A stretch of DNA of 64,000 nucleotides from assembly GCA_036346405.1 (NCBI GenBank), contig CM070548.1, positions 58,650,611-58,714,610 of the forward strand, given 5' to 3'. The stretch comes from Phyllostachys edulis (lineage: Eukaryota > Streptophyta > Magnoliopsida > Poales > Poaceae). Below are positions 11,304 through 22,139 of this stretch, one piece after another (the stretch's first letter is position 1; every line of letters begins with the position of its first letter). The translations under genes and the position numbers were made by a program. The notes beneath the pieces were generated by a model. It did no database searches. It was not told the origin of the DNA and saw only the letters and a program-made list of their open reading frames with translations.

Positions 11304-11627
11304 TGTCATGATCAGGGATCCGGCAAGACGCAAGGAAGCAGAAGAGGGAACTCTGAAGAAGCCTGACGAGGAATAGTGGATTAGCTGTTATCAGATTACT
11401 TGGGCGGTTACCGGCCACGATTTATATCAGACCCATGGTCATTGTAAGATACTATATAAGTAACTGGTATCACATTGAATCGGAAATGAAAAGAGACATG
11501 AGATATACCTAAACCCCCATCTCTCTCCTTCTCTCCTTCTATTTTGGTTCTTGTTCCATTCATTCTTCTCTGCTATCCTCTCCTGATCGCAACGACAATA
11601 CGTTGAAATCGACCGAGGGTCGTCACA
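11304..11627 (+). repeat. 5' LTR of the Reina-like element
   Basis: It begins TGTCATGATCAGG and ends GGGTCGTCACA. It carries a TATATAA box at 11453-11459 and a CT-rich leader downstream. It matches the 3' LTR (13453-13774) over its full length, with few substitutions except for a more diverged patch near 11404-11445. Confidence 0.93.
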
Positions 11628-11628
11628 T

Positions 11629-11642
11629 TTGGTATTCAGATC
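11629..11642 (+). other. Primer-binding site of the Reina-like element
   Basis: Two bases after the 5' LTR, TTGGTATTCAGATCC resembles TGGTATCAGAGCC, which is complementary to the 3' end of initiator tRNA-Met, with one inserted T and one mismatch. Confidence 0.65.
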
Positions 11643-11689
11643 CTTGTGTGGTCAAATCTGGCGAAGAAGAAGCAGCCGAATTTAACCCA

Positions 11690-12239
11690 AAGAATGGAAT
11701 CATCGGAGGAAGAGGCAAAGGCCATGAAGACACAGGTGGCGGCCGTGACCACCAGCATCAACGAGATATTGGGAACTATGAAGGGACTAGAGTCTTGGAT
11801 GTCGGCCGTGAGTAGCAGAATGGAGGCGTTGCACCAGTCGGGGGAATCGGTGAGCGCTCGAGTTGCTACACTGGAGATGACACCAACCTTCACACCACCA
11901 CCACCATCGCAACTACAACCATCAACCTAGATGATGCAGCCTAATGGGCGTTGTGTGGAAGAACATTGCCAGGGTGCTACCGTTGGAGTAGTCACCACTC
12001 CAGTGCATAACCAGGTTAAGGGTGAGCAGTCATATGTCCAATCTTCTATGTGGTTTGGGGAACAATCTGGGAAGGGGCCAGATGGCAGTGTTAACAAATT
12101 TAGCAATTAGGGTGCTAGGATTCCTAAGACGGATTTCCCTAAATTCAATGGGGATAATCCGAAATGGTGGAAAGCTAGTTGTGAGAAATGTTTCCACATG
12201 TATTCAGTTCCTACAGAGGCGTGGGCTAGTTTTGCTACT
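11690..12239 (+). pseudogene. Reina-like gag N-terminal fragment
   Basis: The reading frame starts MESSEEEAKAMKTQ, runs through a Pro/Thr-rich linker and, after stops and a frame change, shows PKTDFPKFNGDNPKWW, KCFHMY and VPTEAW, the usual start of the gag capsid region in this lineage. At about 12240 it passes without a gap into the integrase finger. The rest of gag, including any zinc knuckle, is deleted. Confidence 0.75.
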
Positions 12240-13447
12240 CTACCCGGTGGTCATTCGGGAGTATTGGCAACATATCACAAAATCAAGGCTTTGTTCTTTT
12301 GGCCAAATATGAAAACCACAGTGCAAGAATATGTGAAGCAGTGTATTGTTTGCCAACAAGCAAAGACTGAACATACAAAGCTTCCAGGCCTTCTTCAACC
12401 TCTCCCAATTCCAGAGCAGCCAAAATCCAAAGCTTATGATACTATTCTGGTGGTAGTTCATAAATTTTCGAAATATGGACATTTCATTCCCTTGAAACAC
12501 CCTTTCACAGCTCTCATAGTAGCACAAGCATTTCTAGACAACATTTATAAATTACATGGTCTTCCTTTGGTGATTATCTCTGATAGGGATCGGGTATTCA
12601 CAAGTGCTTTGTGGAAAGAGCTGTTTCGTCTTGCTGACACCACACTTAATATGAGCTCTTCCTACCACCCTCAAACCGATGGTCAAACGGAACGACTTAA
12701 TCAGTGTTTAGAAACTTATTTGCACTGCACTGTTCATGCCAAACCGAAGAAGTGGTCTGATTGGCTACAGAATTTTGGTATAATACCACTTACCATTCAG
12801 CACTAGGTACCACACCATTTGAGGTTTTATATGGGCAAAAGCCTAGGCATTTTGGTATTGTCAATACTCAACAATGTAAGGTGTTGGATCTTCAACAGTG
12901 GCTGACTGAGTGCAAGGAACCGGCCCATCTGTTGCAGCAACAACTATAGCGAGCTCAGAATCAAATGAAAATGCAAGTAGACAAGCATCGAATTGAACGA
13001 GAATTTCAAGTGGGTGATTGGGTCTATCTCAAAGTGCAACCTTATGTTCAATCTTCAATTGCCTATCGGGAGAACCACAAACTGAGTTTCAAGTTCTATG
13101 GACCATATCAGATTTTGAAGAAAGTGGGCAAGGTGGCTTATCAATTGCAATTACCTGATTCAGCTAAAATCCATTCAGTAGTGCACGTATCGCAGTTGAA
13201 AAAGGCCTTACAACCTGGGGATCAAGTAAGCGATGCACTCACTCTTCATTCATTAGAGATGGTTGATTCTACACCACTCAGTGTTCAAGATACTCGTTTG
13301 ATCAAACGTGGGCGGAGGGCGGTGCCGCAAGTTAGAGTACAGTGGTCTGGCATGCCAACTGATTTCCTCACTTGGGAAGACCGACGGGCGATCACGCGGA
13401 AGTATCCGGCCGCACCAGCTTGGGGACAAGCTGTTTCTCCAGGAGGG
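12240..13447 (+). pseudogene. Reina-like integrase with chromodomain-like tail
   Basis: The HHCC finger is complete (GGHSGVLATYHKIK ... CIVCQQAK). A short in-frame deletion near 12420 removes the segment that carries the first catalytic Asp (LPIPEQP runs straight into KSKAYDTI). The second Asp (IISDRDRVFTS) and the Glu (TDGQTERLNQCLE) remain. A frameshift near 12770 and a stop near 12950 precede the C-terminal domain: QVGDWVYLKVQPY, then HVSQLKKAL and WSGMPTDFLTWED, the aromatic and acidic core of a chromodomain-like fold. Such tails direct integration towards particular chromatin. Confidence 0.83.
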
Positions 13448-13452
13448 GGATA

Positions 13453-13774
13453 TGTCATGATCAGGGATCCGGCAAGATGCAAGGAAGCAGAAGAGGGAAC
13501 TCTAAAGAAGACTGACGAGGAATAGTGGATTAGCTGTTATCAGATTACTTGGGCCGGCTGGGCTGCGGTTTGTATGCAGCCTATGGCTGTTGTAAGATAC
13601 TATATAAGTAACTGGTATCACATTGAATCGGATACGAAAAGAGACATGAGATATACCTAAATCCCCCATCTCTATCCTTCTCCTATTCTGGTTCCCATTC
13701 CATTCATTCTTCTCTGCTATCCTCTCCTGATCGCAGCAACGACAATACGTTGAAATCGACCGAGGGTCGTCACA
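13453..13774 (+). repeat. 3' LTR of the Reina-like element
   Basis: It starts TGTCATGATCAGG directly after the polypurine tract AGGAGGGGGATA (13440-13452) and ends GGGTCGTCACA, followed by the target duplication GGGAA. It carries a TATATAA box at 13601-13607, matching the 5' LTR. Confidence 0.93.
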
Positions 13775-13779
13775 GGGAA

Positions 13780-14257
13780 GGACGCCGCCTCGACAGCCTG
13801 GTGAATCGGTCCACACTCGGCCTTCACCTGAAGGGCTCCTAGGCCCGAAGGAGATCTTTGGTTGAATGACGAATGCGGAGGTCGAGGCCCCACAATGAAT
13901 CTAGAAAGGTGATCTGTAGACACCGTTTCCGGAAATCCATCGAGCACTAAAGCTACCAGAATGATGGACAATTTGTAATCTACACCTATAAAGGGTACAC
14001 TTCGGACTGTATGTTGTTCCGAGTTAAGCCATGCACACAACCACCTCGCTCAGCTCCATGCAGCTATGCAGGCTCATCAAATCTGCATGCATCTGTCATG
14101 TACGTACGTTTCACTATCCGATCATCATGAACCTTTCCACGCGCACACGCGCACGCTCCCTTGGCTCCAAGCACTCGCTCCACGGATCGTTCGCCCTCAC
14201 ATCCGTCCGCACGTCTGCTGGGAGCGCGCTGCTGCTGACCACGGTCCCTCTCTAAGT
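13780..14257. other. Low-copy flank
   Basis: This continues the DNA that was interrupted by the Reina-like insertion (it joins 11188-11298). It has no convincing ORF. ORFs near 14031-14255 are short and supported by no motif. Confidence 0.35.
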
Positions 14258-14345
14258 CGATCGATCCTTGGCTGAACGCCATCGATCGATCGGTCGATCG
14301 CGCTATGTGCACCACGCGAGATCGACCGATCGATCGAGCTATATC
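14258..14345. repeat. CGATCGAT palindromic microrepeat cluster
   Basis: The tetranucleotide CGAT/GATC recurs in TCGATCGATC, ATCGATCGATCGG, TCGATCG and GACCGATCGATCGA blocks. The cluster is self-complementary and rich in Sau3AI-type GATC sites. Such simple repeats are common in grass promoters and introns; no function can be read. Confidence 0.7.
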
Positions 14346-15059
14346 ACTTGCAATTGATGTTAAAATTCTACTTGCATTCTATAATGACTCGGGAAAAATT
14401 TAACCATAACACTTGCAATTGATGTTTAATTTGGTAAAGACTAGTGACAAAGATAATTGAAGAATTTGTTTCAAGAAATACTAGAAGAATGATGCTTTTC
14501 AAGTTAAAGTTTTGGAACTAGTTTAGAGATTTATTTCTTAGCGAGGCGTAACCCTTTGTACCTTAAGAAAAAAATTGTATTACAATTGTAATATCAAATA
14601 AATAATATATTTTAGTTTTGGCTGTTGACTTTTATTAAGTATATGGCATAATTTTAAATTTAGCACAGGCACCTAAAATGTCATATATGGCCCTGGTAAC
14701 AGTGCTTTGCTTAATCGACATACATGATCGATCTAGTTGCTATGATCCCGAACACATACGAACCTATGTATGTCAGTACATGCATCTCAATCAGCCCCGG
14801 TACAGGCCAGTACACACTCTTAATCATCAGTACTAGAAGGCAACCCGCGTCAATAGCGCGTAGGAGTGTAGAGGCGAGTCATCGCGAGGCGGCTGGGTGT
14901 GTGCATAGAAGAAGATGCTTAATAAAAAGAGGAGTTGCGGAGGATTCCGGGGATGATGTGCCCCCAAAAACCAAACCGGGCCAAAATCCAAGTAGTGTGA
15001 GGACACGACAAAATGACAGAGGCCTGCTGCGGTAGCATTGAGGAGAAGAAGACACCAGA
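14346..15059. other. AT-rich low-copy DNA
   Basis: No gene or transposon terminus is recognised. A short direct repeat (ACTTGCAATTGATGTT) occurs at about 14346 and 14409. The last part (14880-15059) becomes purine-rich. Confidence 0.35.
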
Positions 15060-15736
15060 AATAAGCATGGTGTGCGAGGGAGCTCAGAAGCGAGCCGCCG
15101 CGAGGCAAGGCGGGCGGGGGCCCTCGAGGGAAAAGATGCGAAGGAGGTAGGTGAGACGTGGCGAGGTGGCCAGACACGTGTGGGAAAGGAGAGACGAAGA
15201 AGCAGGCCAGAAGCGAGGTGGCGCGAAGCAAGGCGGGCAGAGTCACATGGGAGAAAATGGAGCATAGGCGCACGAGAGAGAGGATGAAGCGAAGATGACT
15301 TCCTCCCCTCTAACAGCTTTGCCGCCTGTGGCCGCCACATCGCCTAGACATTCCGGCAAATCCAGTGAACACTATCCCCTTCCTTCCAAGTCATGTTGTG
15401 TTCCACAACATCACAAGCAATTCCCCTCAATCAATTTTGGATTCTCTTCGCAGGAGCTTGCTCTGCGGCTATCTTCTTCCACCTCGGCCAAAAACCGCCG
15501 TCGTCGCTCGCTGCTCGGTATACCATCCTTTCCCCAGTGAGTATTTCTCCAATTCCTCTCCCAGAGCACCCCCGGGCATCCACCTTCCCCACCACTCACC
15601 CTAGCCCTCCACCCCCGCAGCGCCGCCGCACCGGCAAGCCATTCACGCCACCCTCGTCCCTTGCCACTAGCCCTCCCCGATCGTCACCTGCCCTCATCCT
15701 CGGCTCAGCTGAGTCCCCCTCACCACCCTGCTGCTC
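15060..15736. other. GC-rich low-copy block, possible gene fragment
   Basis: A purine-rich half (15060-15290) is followed by a pyrimidine-rich half (15295-15736) with a possible acceptor (TTCTTCGCAG near 15450). Several overlapping ORFs reflect composition only, and none shows a domain. The block is cut by copia 1 at 15742 and resumes at 23666-23708, so it was continuous before that insertion. Confidence 0.3.
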
Positions 15737-16530
15737 GTGCTTTTTGGTGATATGCCCTAGAGGCGATCATAGAGATGATTGTATTACGTCTATATTTATG
15801 AGTTATTGAATAAATATTATTACGTTCCTTGAATGAATCATCGGTTATAAAGATTAACAAGTATGTGACTTGTTGGTGAAGCTATTTAACTTATATGATA
15901 TCGTTCTAAATGTATCCCTGGTCGGATGTCACTGATCGGAACACTAGTGACTTATCGACCATCACATGTATTGATTGATGACCATGTTTCATCGGTCATG
16001 GATATAAGGATATCGAATCAATAATGTGAACACATGTTAGAAAGCATAGGGTTGGAATTACCCACCTTGAGACACTATTGAGATTGTTATGATTTTAGGT
16101 GTCATCAGTTGGTCTCAAGCAATGATGATGTATAATCCTTAGATCTGAGATCAGCATGGTTTTCTACATGTGTAATAGTACACTTAGAGGTTGCAAAACG
16201 CTACTTGTAACTGGGTAGTTATAAAGGTAGCTTTCGGGTATGCTATGAAACATGCGAAGGAATGTGACTAGTTGGATATGGGATTTTTTCCCTCCTAACA
16301 TAATAGGAGAGATATCTCTGGGCCCCTCGTTGTGGTTGGATAAAGAAAGTGCATGGCCATGCCACTCGTGGTCAAAGAGGTCGACCATATGAAGTTATCC
16401 GACACTTGATCGAGAAAGTATTGAACAGTCTATGGATGACATGATATCTCACCTGGAGTTCAACTAGATATCATGAGGCAAAGGGAAAATACATGAGTAG
16501 GAGTTTTAGTTCGATCAGATACGGACTAGT

Positions 16531-16660
16531 CGTATGGAGATATGAGTTGGTTGTAGGCTGATCGAACATGATCACTAATAGGTCTGAACTGGTCGTAAGG
16601 AGTTACAAACTGGTCATGACTATATATGAACTGGTCGTATAGGGATACGAGTTGGTCGCT
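16531..16660 (+). promoter_or_regulatory. GTCGTA repeat cluster in copia 1 U3
   Basis: The units CTGGTCGTAAGGAGTTAC..., CTGGTCGTATAGGGATACGA and CTAGTCGTATGGAGATATGA are imperfect inverted repeats of TCGTA/TACGA. Repeats are about 45-50 bp apart and end 215 bp upstream of the TATA box at 16873, where enhancers would be expected. The 3' LTR has the same cluster at about 22850-22985, with one arm better preserved (GTCGTAAGGAGTTACGA). Confidence 0.55.
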
Positions 16661-16872
16661 AGTGATAAGGACCTACTTGTAGATCACATTGCATTAAGGT
16701 CCATCCGATATAATTTGTGTGTATTCAGGAATCGTTATGTCCTACTAGGAACTGGTAACGACTCGTGGTTGGAAAGGAGTTTTCAAGTAACAACCGATTA
16801 CGCTTAAACCTAACGGGTCACATACTTAACGGGTTAGAACAAATATGTTCGGATAAGATACATCATAGACAC

Positions 16873-16879
16873 TATATAA
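16873..16879 (+). promoter_or_regulatory. TATA box of copia 1 LTR
   Basis: TATATAA in the context CACTATATAAGGAGATGC, conserved in the 3' LTR at about 23195. It would start U3-R transcription about 30 bp downstream. Confidence 0.7.
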
Positions 16880-17354
16880 GGAGATGCTTGAGGCTATTGG
16901 GAGAGGGTGGAATATGAGACACATGAGTTGACGTGAGTTGCTCCATCGAAACCCTAGCCTCCATCATCTCGAGATAGCACTGCTGTGCGACTTGGTGCTA
17001 GCACACCGGCGTACGGTGTTCCATCCTTGGACTTGTGGATACCGTAGAGGCACTACTACAGTTGCTGTTACGCTTGAGGACGATCCACGACCTTGGCGAG
17101 GAACGTGATTTGTTATTGGAGTAGACGATCGCTACCGAAGACGTTTGACTACGCTGGACGATCGACTACGCTAAATGATCGACTACAACCACTTCATCAA
17201 TGCGCTCTACGTTGGATCAGGCTACTCCAAGTCTTCTTCCGCCACACTGCGTGTCCAGTCGTAACGATCTATGATCTCTTGCTTGCATGGCTTCCTGGTT
17301 TACGTGGTAGAATTTTTGAACTGTCAGCTAGCGTAGCCTACCAGTACCCTTCAG

Positions 17355-17367
17355 TGGTATTAGGGCC
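17355..17367 (+). other. Primer-binding site of copia 1
   Basis: TGGTATTAGGGCC lies one base after the LTR. It differs from the initiator tRNA-Met complement TGGTATCAGAGCC at two positions, a C to T and an A to G. Confidence 0.75.
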
Positions 17368-18718
17368 ATCTTGCGTAGTTTTTGATCTAGATCGGTTGCA
17401 TATACTTGATATGTGATAGTAGTAGATTGGATCTATTACCGGTCAGGTCTGGTAACCTAGATCGGTTCATGTCGATGGAACGGTCTAGGCACTGGTCGAT
17501 AAGATCGATTAGGTTTTTGGCGGTAGTAGATGGGTTACAAGGAGGTATGAGCTAAAAAGGCTAGTTGGTTAATTGCGCTTGTTCACGACCTCACTGCATA
17601 ATACTCCTACCTGTTGGAATTCCACCATCGGAGTATGTTGTAGTGTGTGGTCATATTAAGACAATGATCAGAATGGTTTGGAATATGGTTAATATGATTA
17701 ATTCGATGATTTCTAAGGCTCGGTTAAGTGAATAAGATTCATGTCCTAGAAAATTTTTCCGAGGGCACTGCCCCTTCGAACCACCGTGCTAGGTAATCGT
17801 ACCACATGTTATAGGTAGTATGTGTTTATGTCACCCAATAGAATTGGATTCTATGCATAACTCGTTTTTGCAGGGATTGATGTGAATAGTATGGCCCATT
17901 GTGTATGTGATGCATTTATGGATTTCTCATGGCCTGCGTGTCAAGCTGTGAGCTAGCCATCGAGCTACATATTATTGTATAATGGTCTGCGTACATACAT
18001 GTGATGCTTGATATTATCCTATGTAATTCATTACTAGCTTTTAGGAGTAAATGTTTAGTAGATGAATGCGGTCGGAAACGTCAAGCATGATGATTGGAGG
18101 ATAGGAAACATGGTGATGGAGGTCATCATGTTGAGGGCCATACTATTTCACAGTTTAATTTGATTATCTGTGAATGTTTGTGTTTATTCCTGTTGTGCTA
18201 TTTGATCATGTTATGTCATTAGATGTTTTAACATAATAGAGTAGTATCCCTCAAGAAAAATTAAGTAAATTGATGCATTTTCAATAGTTGCGCCTATCAT
18301 GATTTTGATCATTAATTGGTAGGTCTACCTAAGTAGGGTGCCATTAATGATCTTAATAAGATGGGGTGGGTGTCGGACATCCACATGCATAGTGTTGATT
18401 TAACTTGACAAGGCTATCAAAACAGTTTTGGGCCTTGGGGCATGGTGTTGGTTACCGGGGCATAGAGATGCCACCCAACAAACAAGAGTCATATGTGATA
18501 TGATTAGCAAGAGGTTGCTTACCTAAATCACTAGGTTTCTAGCAGTGATGCTAAAGCTCACTAGGACTTAATGATACTAGGATCTTGATCTCACTATATG
18601 ATGTTAGAGGGAAACATGGTTTAGAACATATAGTGGAAGTATCTTTTATTAAAGTGTTTAATAGAAAATCTTACGTAAATATAGTGCTGATTTTTTGCAT
18701 ATATTTCTATTGTAGATC
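17368..18718 (+). other. Long untranslated leader of copia 1
   Basis: About 1.35 kb lies between the primer site and the gag ATG, with no credible ORF. A splice-like TTTCTATTGTAG precedes the gag ATG by only a few bases (18704-18716), so gag may be expressed from a spliced leader. That is inference only. Confidence 0.5.
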
Positions 18719-19609
18719 ATGGCACCTAAAACTTTCTCTGCACCTACCATTAACTTGCGATCTATTCTTGAGAAAGAAAAACTGAATGGTACAAACTTCA
18801 TCGACTGGTTTCGAAATTTGAGAATTGTTCTCAAATAAGAAAAGAAGGAATATATTCTAGAGGGTCTCTATCCCGAGGAACCGAATACTGATGCTTCTCG
18901 TGTTGAAAAGAATGCTTATGAGAAGCATTGCAATGACACAATCGATGTACACTACCTTATGCTTGCTACCATGAACTCTAAGCTTCAGAAGCAATATGAG
19001 ACCACGGATGCTTACAATATGATTGTGAGTCTGAAGAGTATGTTTTAGGATCAAGCAAGGGCAGAGAGGTTTAACACCTCTAAGGTATTGTTTTCTTGTA
19101 GGATGTCAGAAGGTAACTCGATCAGTCCTCATGTAATCAAAATGATTGGTCTCATTGAGAGCTTAGAAAATCTTGGTTTTCCCCTTAGCCAAGAGTTGGC
19201 TACTGATGAGATTCTCCAATTGCTCACTGCGAGCTTTGAGCTTGTCATATTGAATTTTCATATGAATGGCATGGAGAAGTGAATGATCGAGTTGCATGGT
19301 ATGCTTAAGGTTGCTGGGGAGAGCATCAAGAAAAGTTCTAATCATGTGATGATGGTTTAAAAGACTACTAGCTTCAAAAAGAAGGGCAAGTCAAAGGGAA
19401 AGGGAAAAGACAAAGGAAATACTCAAGATGAGATCGAGAATCTCAAGACTAAGCTTAAGAAGCTTAAGCTAGGTCCTAAGCCTGACACAGCATGTTACCA
19501 TTGTCATGAGACTAGGCATTGGAAGAGAAATTACAAGAACTACTTGGCAGAGATGAAAAAGAACAAAGGAAGTAAGACTTCCAGTTCAGGTATAAATGTT
19601 ATACAAATT
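18719..19609 (+). pseudogene. Copia 1 gag
   Basis: The start is the ATG at 18719 (MAPKTFSAPTINLRSILEKE), with the usual LNGTNFIDWFRNLRIVL capsid segment. In-frame stops sit after IVLK, after SMF and after NGMEK. The nucleocapsid finger reads CYHCHETRHWKRNY: in relatives the Arg before His is Gly and the last residue is Cys, so one metal ligand is lost (A at 19533) and a conserved Gly is replaced (A at 19514). The role is particle assembly and RNA binding. Confidence 0.85.
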
Positions 19610-19900
19610 AATCTTGCCACTTCTCCTACATGTTATTGTGTATTTGATACTAGATCAGTTGTTCGTATTTGCAATTCGATGCAGGGACTAATAAGGAGTA
19701 GAAGTTTGACAAAAGGAGATGTTGATCTTCACGTGGGCAATAGAGCAAGAGTTGCGGTATTAGCTATTGGCACTTTACCATTAGCTTTACCCTTAGGATT
19801 AGTTATGGAATTAAATAATTGTTATTATGTTCCTGCCTTAAGCAAAAACATTATTTCTGCTTCTTGTTTAGGAGTAGAAGGTTATTAGTTCAGAATAAAG
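19610..19900 (+). pseudogene. Copia 1 protease
   Basis: The active site should be a DTGS motif before a conserved ICNSMQGL segment. Here it reads FDTRSVVRICNSMQGL, with the catalytic-loop Gly changed to Arg (A at 19652). The rest (LHVGNRARVAVLAIGT, NNCYYVPALSKNIISASCL) follows the family. Stops and frame changes come after 19888. Confidence 0.83.
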
Positions 19901-20040
19901 AACAATTGCTGTTCAATTTATTTTAAAGATATGTTTTTATGGCCATGCTCCATTAGTGAATGGATTGTATGTTTTGAATCTTGAGGATGAGTCCATCCAT
20001 AACATTAATGCTAAGAGACTTCAACCTAATGATTTGAATT

Positions 20041-20868
20041 TCACTTTATTTGGCATTGTCATCTAGATCATATAAATGAGAAGCGCATGATGAAGCTCCA
20101 TAAAGATGGTCTTCTAAACTCATTTGATTTTGAATCATTTGAAACATGTGAATATTGTTTACTTAGCAAGATGACGAAGGCGCCTTTCACGACTAGAGGT
20201 GAGAGGGCAAGTGACTTATTGGCCCTTGTACATACGGATGTATGTGGACCAATGAGTATTTCGGCTAGAGGTGGTTCTCACTACATCATAACTTTTATTG
20301 ATGACTTTAGTAGATATGGTTATACCTACCTAATGAGGCATAATTCTGAATCCTTTGAAAAGTTCAAAGAATTTCAGAATGAGATACAGAATCAACTTGG
20401 CAAGACAATTAAATATCTACGATCAAATCGTGGAGGTGAATGTTTGAGCCATGAGTTTTGTGATAATCTAAAGAAATGTGGAATTGTTCCACAACTTACT
20501 CCACCGGGAATGCCTCAATGGAATGGAGTGTCTGAACGACGGAACCGAACATTGTTAGACATGGTTCGATCAATGATGAGCCAATCTGATCTTCCATTGC
20601 AATTCTGGGATACGCTCTAGAAACAGCGGCTTTCACTTTAAATATGGTTCCATCAAAAACTGTAGAGAAGACACCATATGAGATATGGACCGGGAAGTGT
20701 CCTGGATTGTCTTTTCTTATGATATGGGGTTGTGAGGCTTATGTAAAATGTTTGACGTCTGATAAGCTCACACCCAAGTCTGATAAGTATTTCTTTGTGG
20801 GCTGTCCTAAGGAAACTAAAGGATATTACTTTTTTAAGTAGGATGATAATAAAATATTTGTTGCCCAA
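20041..20868 (+). pseudogene. Copia 1 integrase
   Basis: The HHCC finger (CHLDHINEKRMMKLH ... CEYCLLSK) is present. The first catalytic Asp is in VHTDVCGPM. The second should be Asp in the LRSDRGGE motif but reads LRSNRGGE (A at 20426). The Glu is in QWNGVSERRNRTLLDM. Past a stop near 20620 the C-terminal region resumes at 20644 (PSKTVEKTPYEIWTGKCP, FVGCPKETKGYYFF). Loss of the second Asp should abolish strand transfer. Confidence 0.87.
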
Positions 20869-21059
20869 AATAGTGTCTTCTTGGAGAAAGAATTTATTTC
20901 CAAAGGAGTCAATGGGAGTAAGGTGCAACTCGAAGAAATTCGAAAAACATCTGAAAATGTTTCAACTCCTACTGAATCTCTAAAGGATGATCAAAATATT
21001 GTAAAACCTGTAGATGAAGCATCAGCCCCACATAGATCTAAAAGGCCATGTCAGTTGCC

Positions 21060-22092
21060 TATAAGGTATGGGCATGCCGTCTTATTATTGAATAATGATG
21101 AGCCTAAGACTTATGAGGAAGCGATGGTGGACCTAGACTCTGCGTCATGGCTTGAAGCAATGAGATCCGAGATAAAATCCATGTATGACAATTAAGTTTG
21201 GAACTTGGTTGATGCACCTGATAGTGTTAAAACCATTGAGTGCAAATGGATTTTTAAGAAGATAGATATGGATGAAAATATTCGCATTCATAAGGATAAG
21301 GAACGACTGGTCGCAAAGGGTTTCAAGCAAATTCAAGGTGTTGATTATCATGAAACCTTCTCACCTATCACTATGCTTAAGTCTATCCGGATCATTCTAT
21401 CTATTACTGCGTATTTCGATTATAAGATATGGAAAATAGATGTCAAAACGGCTTTCCTAAATGGAAACCTAAGTGAGGATGTGTACATGACACAGCCTGA
21501 GGGTTTTGTCAATTTAAAGGAAGCTAGAAAGGTATGCAAGCTCCAGAAGTCCATTTATAGATTAAAGCAAGCATCCCAGAGTTGGAACATTCGTTTTGAT
21601 GAAGTAGTCAAAGGGTTTGACTTCATCAAAAATGAAGAAGAACCTTATGTTTACAAGAAGGTTAGTGGGAGCAAACTTGTGTTTTTGATATTGTATGTGG
21701 ATGACATACTACTGGTCGGAAATAATATTCCAATGCTTGAATCTGTTAAAACTTCATTAAGAAATAGTTTCTCAATGAATGATTTAGGAGATGCAGCATA
21801 TATTTTGGACATAAGGATCTATAGAGATAGATCTAAGATGCTAATTAGATTAAGCCAAGATATGTACATTGACAAGGTGTTGAAACTGTTCAACTTGAAA
21901 GATTCTAAGAAAGGTTTCTTGCCCATGTCACATGGTATTAATCTTAGCAAGAGTCAGTGTCCTACGACCACTAATGAGCGAGACAAAATGAGTAGAATTC
22001 TATATGCTTCGGCTATTGGATCTATCATGTATGCTATGCTTTGTACACGGCTAGATGTGTCGTATGCTCTAAGTGTTATAAGCAGATATTAG
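21060..22092 (+). pseudogene. Copia 1 reverse transcriptase
   Basis: The longest intact part of the element is 295 codons from 21205: IECKWIFKKI, RLVAKGFKQIQGVDY, FSPITMLKSIRIIL, WKIDVKTAFLNGNLSEDVYM, and the catalytic box LYVDDILLVG. A stop at 21193 separates it from the upstream linker (TYEEAMVDLDSASWLEAM). The polymerase core keeps its Asp pair and looks less decayed than the integrase and RNase H. Confidence 0.88.
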
Positions 22093-22139
22093 TCAGATCT
22101 AGGTGAAGGTCACTAGATAGCAGTCAAGAATATCCTTAA

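Larger units (their letters stand above)
11304..13774 (+). mobile_element. Reina-like chromovirus deletion derivative (2471 bp)
   Basis: The element has two LTRs (324 and 322 bp), a primer site, a PPT and a perfect 5-bp target duplication GGGAA at 11299-11303 and 13775-13779. The internal region runs from the gag N-terminus directly into the integrase zinc finger at about 12240; protease, reverse transcriptase and RNase H are gone. The integrase is followed by a chromodomain-like C-terminus, hence the chromovirus call. The matching target duplication shows this is one insertion, not a chimera of neighbours. Confidence 0.9.
15742..17353 (+). repeat. 5' LTR of copia 1 (1612 bp)
   Basis: The LTR runs from TTTTGGTGATATGCCC to CCCTTCA. 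Its right end is set by the primer site one base later, its left end by the target duplication. The 3' part (16418-17353) matches the 3' LTR (22741-23660) throughout, with scattered substitutions and one difference of about 20 bp near 17160. A TATA box lies at 16873-16879. Confidence 0.85.

Noticed and set aside
15072..15809. Overlapping ORFs to 138 codons
   Set aside because: The plus-strand ORF 15393-15809 runs across the copia 1 insertion point, so it cannot be an old gene; the others show no motif.
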